Shown here one piece after another: positions 59,536 to 64,000 of a DNA stretch of 64,000 bases (position 1 is the first letter of the stretch; the number at the start of each line of letters is the position of its first letter). The position numbers and the translations under genes were made by a program. This DNA is from Viscum album (lineage: Eukaryota > Streptophyta > Magnoliopsida > Santalales > Viscaceae), in assembly GCA_963277665.1 (NCBI GenBank), contig OY728122.1:1547538868-1547602867 (forward strand), written 5' to 3'. The notes under the pieces were generated by a model that made no database searches, was not told the DNA's origin, and worked only from the letters and a program-made list of their open reading frames with translations.

Positions 59536-61210
59536 TTACGTATATCTTATTCATTTATTTCCATTCAATGTGACATGAAAATAGAAACAACGTTTATGCG
59601 TACATATGGCCTACCATCACCATAAATGGTGCCTTCCATTTCATATATCTATCTATAATAAATATTTCAATTCAAAATTTATATGATATATAAATCAAGG
59701 ATTATATTCTGGTATTATTTAAATCATTATCTAAATGATACGTTCATGAATAACAAGTTAAAACACATATGATAAAGAAAGCGATTATTACCCAAAATGA
59801 TTATTTGACATGTAAATCATTATTAAATGAGTAGTATGAATTCCAAAATGAATCAGGTATCATATAATAAATATGAATTTGTTACTGGTATAATTTAATA
59901 ACATACTATGGGAATTATACTGCAGGATAATCATAACCTTGACTAAATGAAAGTGCAAGGTGAGGGTTAATTTCCCAATCTCTTTATTATCTGAGGTTTT
60001 TTTACGTAAAAATGTGCTGGGAGAAATTTATAATCCATGTACATGATTCAAGAAAGAGTTTTCAAAGTGATTTTTAAGGGAATATTTTATTAAAACATCA
60101 ATTAAAATGTTTCAAATATTAATTCTTCTAAATCATTCTCATTAAAGTAAATGTTTTCAAAATGGGTTCTAAAGGATTTATTTATATGAACATGATTTTT
60201 CGTAAAATGTTAATTCCATTAAAAATATTCAATGTGGTATGGGAAACTTTAATTCAAATATGTCTTTAACTGTCTTCCATATTAAATTGTGTAAATTTTA
60301 AATGTTATCAAAAAAAAATATTTCTCTCACAGACATTAAAAATCATTTTCATCTGTGTCATTGTCCTTTGATGGATTTAAAACTTCTTTGATGTTAATTC
60401 AAATTATCCATATTATATTAAAGGTTTGTTTATATTTTTCAATGTGGATTTTTTATATTTATACCATTCATGTTCTATGGATAATGTATTGACATTTCTA
60501 ATGTTAGTTTTAATATGACTGTTTATGTTATGTTTCAACCTTTTCATATGAGGAATAAATTTGACATAGTGACTGACGAGTGGAGCACGCTATAGCTCCT
60601 CGTCGCATCTGTAGGTCTCATTAGTCAAACTAGTGTCTTATCATAATGCCATGAAAAAAATATTATTTGTAGACTTTTCACATGTACTTGACTATGTGGT
60701 TATGAAGTCTGAAATTATGCATTTCATCATTATGAAAGTGGCTATTGAATTTTCATGTGATAATTCAACTAGTAGAATATCCATGTAAATAAGTAAATTT
60801 AATTATTTGATTTTTTCGTTGACATATTATTCTGATTTTTATTTTCGAAAGGCTTCTATTTTAGTGTTATATATTTCCTTAAATGTTTATACTTATTTAT
60901 GAATGTTTCTGCTATATTTTTATCCTTACTAAGCTTCTGAGCTCACACCTTTCTTATGTTTTATTTTCCCAGGATTCCAAGATGTGTTTTATGAATTATC
61001 AATAGGGTTAAGATAGAGGCGTAATGGAATTATCAAAGGATCATTAATGTTGTCTTTTATTTTCTAAAGTGTAATGTTAAATTCATGAATGTATACTATT
61101 TTCCAAGACTGATAAAAACTGATCAGTGTTTCATGAAATGTTTCCTTATAATCATGTAAATGTATTAAAATAATGCGGTGACTATGGGTAACTATGGTCA
61201 GAGAATTACT
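56761..61210 (+). repeat. E3 3' LTR
   Basis: 4450 bp, starting TGTAACACCCC and ending AATTACT; partner of 49948-54387, nearly equal in length although base differences are frequent. Confidence 0.92.
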
Positions 61211-61215
61211 GGGAA
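61211..61215. repeat. E3 target-site duplication, right copy
   Basis: GGGAA, identical to 49943-49947. Confidence 0.9.
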
Positions 61216-61709
61216 ACTATTCCATCTTTATAATAATAGAACATAGTTCTAAATAATAATAAAAAATAAGTATGAGTAATAACATAATTATTTGTGAATA
61301 ACACATAAAACGTAAAAATATTATATATAAATAATAAATTGTTTACAAAATAGATGATGTCAAAAAAGAACAATGTATTTTTAAATAAGAATCATTAAAA
61401 TTGAAAAACTCACTATATATATAATGAAAAGAAAAAATTGGACCATTCATCCACCATATTTGTATTTCATTAAAAAAATCACATGCAATATTTAATATAA
61501 ATTTATCTCTTTTTCTATTTAACATACAGTATGGGATAGACAACCAATAAATGTTTTTAGTAAATATACATTTGTAACATGTAAACCTATTAAAACAATG
61601 AATCTATATAGTTTTTTAAATCATTTAAATTATTCACTAACATTTTTATTTTATAGTTAAAAGTTATTCAATATTAATAGAAATTATTCCCAATGAAAAA
61701 AAATTATTG

Positions 61710-62220
61710 ATACCAAAATTCACAGATAATAAGTTTTCAATGTTGTTTATTTTATTTTATAGTTTGAAAAGAAGTTATTATGTGTTTTTAATCATTCTAT
61801 TGAATATTATATTATTTCAATATTTCATCAATAAAAACGATTAAAACATTTTATAAATTTGTTTGAAACTCAATTCATAATATATTTGAATACAACTGGT
61901 GCAATACATAACCCATAAAGATTAACTACAATCACATAATGCCCATATCTAGTCTAAAACAAAGAATTTGGAAAATATTTCTACTTTGATTTCTACTAAT
62001 GGTACCCCATCTTAAGACTAATATTTGATATATATTGTGCTCTCTAATGATATTCATTAAAATCAAAAGTATGTGAAAAAGGGTACTTTTATTAATAGTT
62101 ATTTTATTAAATGTTCAATAATCAGTGAAAAGTCTTATTGAACCATATTTCTTTTCAATAAAAAAATGGATCACCACCTTATGAAGAACTAGGTAGAATG
62201 AGTCATTTAACAAGGAAATC
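61710..62220 (-). pseudogene. E6 Gypsy reverse transcriptase, degraded
   Basis: On the minus strand in order: LILPSSS at about 62200, KYPFF, RAQYISNISLKMGYH (about 62040-61990; family: GAxYFSKIDLRSGYHQ), TRYGHYVIVVNLYGLCIAP (about 61958-61900; family: TRYGHYEFLVMPFGLTNAP), FKYIMN, and ICEFWYQ (about 61730; family: KCEFWL). The catalytic FIDD box reads as stops. Downstream sequence runs to the E3 insertion at 61215, and the RNase H continues at 49942. Confidence 0.75.
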
Positions 62221-63335
62221 ATAACACACCTATTTTTGTTCCAAAATGATCTACTTGAACAATTTGATATAATAGTATTGAAATCGGGTAATCATTTTGT
62301 AATATGTAAACAGTGTGATGAACATCACTATCAAGAATAACACTTGGAAATTCTTCATTAAATGCATTCACATATTACTAAAGTTCAATCACTAATTTTA
62401 ACAGTTTAATTCTTTTCAACAACACGATCTACGAAACATTAAATTCTCTCACTAATCCATTTTAAATGTTCGTGTTTGGTTATAAAAGATATAAAATCAT
62501 TGAGTGAATCATTATTATCACTAATACCTATCATTGAATTTAAAATTGAAATATAATATATAGCCATATTAATATGATAATATATCATGGGACGTTTAAA
62601 AAGATATATAGAAAATACCATATCATTATTATTAATATGAATATTCCAATAAATCATCATTGGATTAATATTTCCACTCATAGTTTTCACCTATAATTCA
62701 TTCCACATTTCTAGTGGTGATATTCCCATTTTTTTTAAAAAAAACTTATGAAATAAAAAATTTTAAGATCCAAATTCTATGAAAGAATTATAATAAATTG
62801 AATAAATATGTAAAATACATGTTTCGATGTAATTAAATGGCCCTACAAAAATAATAGTCATAGAAAATTACTTTTCTACCACGTATTGTTTTTGATCTAG
62901 ATGATTTCATCCATAAATAGATTTAGTTGGACATATGATATAATAATGTCCCAACTCATTGAAATTAAAAGACCTCATTATTGTAATTTTATCTATTATC
63001 ATGTTGTTAGATTATTTAGTACTATTTTCTTTTTAGTTATAGATATTATGACCAAATATACATCAATAGTAACACATTATATGTCCTATAAAACAATCAC
63101 TAAAACATATTTTACCACACCTAGAATATATTGGGTTCTTACCTTAATAATTCAAAGTTTTATTTTTCTCCACTAATATCCACCATGACCATTTCCAACT
63201 TTTTTAATCTTAGAAAATTGAACGGTCAACAAACTCCTAGTCTATTATCTTAATAAGACAAAAAAATTCTCATAAAATTTAAATTATAATGTATCCAAAG
63301 ATCTTCTTGTAATTGGGGTTTGGGTTAGTGGTGAT
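62221..63335. other. Unassigned decayed sequence, probably 5' part of E6
   Basis: Open stretches at 62439-62690 (-) and 62901-63176 (+) have no convincing family match. AT-rich, no repeat boundaries seen. Confidence 0.4.
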
Positions 63336-63379
63336 CACCCTGTAATCCTACATGAAAAATAGGGTTTCAAAACCCATTG

Positions 63380-63535
63380 GGCGTAGATACTGTAGCAGGA
63401 TTGTAGCGATCTGTAGCAGCGGTGACAGTATAGCAACGAAGGGCACTATAGCGGCGGAAGGTTACTATATCGGTGGCAGGGAACTGTAGCAGCGATGAGT
63501 ATTGTGTGGTACTGTAATAGGCGGGTATTGTAGTA
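63380..63535. repeat. TACTGTAGCAGCGG-type degenerate repeats
   Basis: About eight degenerate units such as CTGTAGCAGCGG, CTATAGCGGCGG, CTATATCGGTGG and CTGTAGCAGCGATG at roughly 18-25-bp spacing. GC-rich in AT-rich surroundings. It is followed by ACTATTCACAGAATGGGC and GGGCC-rich sequence, a style found inside plant LTRs, so it is probably part of another LTR. Confidence 0.6.
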
Positions 63536-64000
63536 GTACTATTCACAGAATGGGCCTTGGGCCAAAAATTTGGGCCTACGAGCCATGTAATGGGCTAAAT
63601 GCCCGCTCATACTTCGGGCTATGTAATGGATCTCCCTCTACCCTATTAAAGAGTATTTTCATTTCTTTAATAATTAATGAGGCTTTAGACCCATCCTTTA
63701 AAAAAATGTATCCAAAGAACTTATTATAATTTGTATAAATCCTTTTTATCCCTTATTAATTTTACAATTTCGATCACAATTAAAATTCACGTACATTTTC
63801 TAAAATACTTTTTTATTTTCATTATATGTTTCTAGTGAATTATTAATATTATACTTCAATTAAAATAAATTTTTCTCCCTTTTGAGATAAAGATCCTTAG
63901 TAAAATATCTTGTTTAGGAAATAATTAGAAATTCATCCATTCCATTGAGTCTTGGTCATCACTATATATAATATTCATAAAAAATACTATCATTGAACTT
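63536..64000. other. Unassigned; GC-richer start, then AT-rich
   Basis: GGGCC-type dyads (GGGCCTTGGGCC at 63552) up to about 63640, then AT-rich sequence without features. A 75-codon frame at 63502-63729 spans both and looks accidental. Confidence 0.4.

Larger units (their letters stand above)
49948..61210 (+). mobile_element. E3: Gypsy retrotransposon derivative with 4.4-kb LTRs
   Basis: 11263 bp: LTR 49948-54387, interior 2373 bp, LTR 56761-61210, perfect GGGAA duplications. The interior has a degraded primer-binding site, the conserved leader block, gag with three zinc knuckles, a possible protease start and a polypurine tract; RT, RNase H and integrase are absent. LTRs differ visibly along their length, so the insertion is old. 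Its gag and LTR end resemble those of E1. Confidence 0.92.

Noticed and set aside
62439..62690. Minus frame with a weak resemblance to the segment after the RT catalytic box
   Set aside because: Would need a second RT directly upstream of the E6 RT; similarity is too short to claim.

Overview
The window is plant nuclear DNA: a very AT-rich stretch built almost entirely of nested LTR retrotransposons. I see no intact host gene, tRNA, rRNA, CRISPR array or bacterial-type operon. The plant assignment rests on Ty3/Gypsy chromovirus-type and Ty1/Copia Sirevirus-type polyproteins, primer-binding sites of the plant initiator-Met tRNA type (TGGTATCA...), 5-bp target-site duplications, and LTRs of several kb. 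The species cannot be named. Names E0-E7 below are mine.

Layout. (1) 1-6140: E1, a Gypsy derivative on + (end of its 5' LTR, a 2.2-kb internal region with gag zinc-knuckle and protease remnants, complete 3' LTR). (2) 6141-about 11100: E0, an old Gypsy element on +, with a heavily mutated gag-PR-RT-RH-IN-chromodomain series; its end is not resolved and 11100-13272 is unassigned. (3) 13278-42608: a Copia element on -, with 1.7-1.8-kb LTRs full of a 23-bp palindromic repeat and with about 3.7 kb of extra sequence, partly coding, between pol and its 3' LTR. (4) 18893-28828: E2, a GC- and CpG-rich Gypsy element on -, inserted in the Copia RNase H (perfect GAAAT duplication), with 3.9-kb LTRs and only a 2.06-kb internal region (gag plus integrase tail). 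(5) 33636-42103: E4, a non-autonomous element on -, inserted in the Copia 5' LTR (perfect CTTAG duplication), with 3.4-kb LTRs around a 1.66-kb mostly non-coding interior. (6) 42614-49942: relics on -, of Gypsy (E5: RT, RH, IN) and Copia (E7: start of RT). (7) 49948-61210: E3, a Gypsy derivative on +, with 4.44-kb LTRs and a 2.37-kb interior (gag), inserted with a perfect GGGAA duplication between the RT and RNase H of a further Gypsy relic E6 (RT at 61.7-62.2 kb, RNase H at 49.8-49.9 kb). (8) 62221-64000: AT-rich sequence with one GC-rich repeat patch.

Relative ages, judged by eye from LTR similarity and nesting: E0, E5, E6 and E7 are oldest; Copia, E1 and E3 are old; E4 is younger (about 5 percent LTR difference in the stretch I counted); E2 is youngest (LTRs nearly identical). 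Older insertions are AT-rich and full of stops, while E2 is still GC-rich, which fits decay by deamination of methylated cytosine.

The main recurring pattern is that four separate Gypsy-type elements (E1-E4) combine long LTRs with interiors of only 1.7-2.4 kb that have lost reverse transcriptase and the integrase core. Three of them (E1, E3, E4) share a conserved block 115-150 nt downstream of the primer-binding site. E4 also carries an 89-codon reading frame inside its LTR. These, with the extra region of the Copia element, are the most unusual items here.
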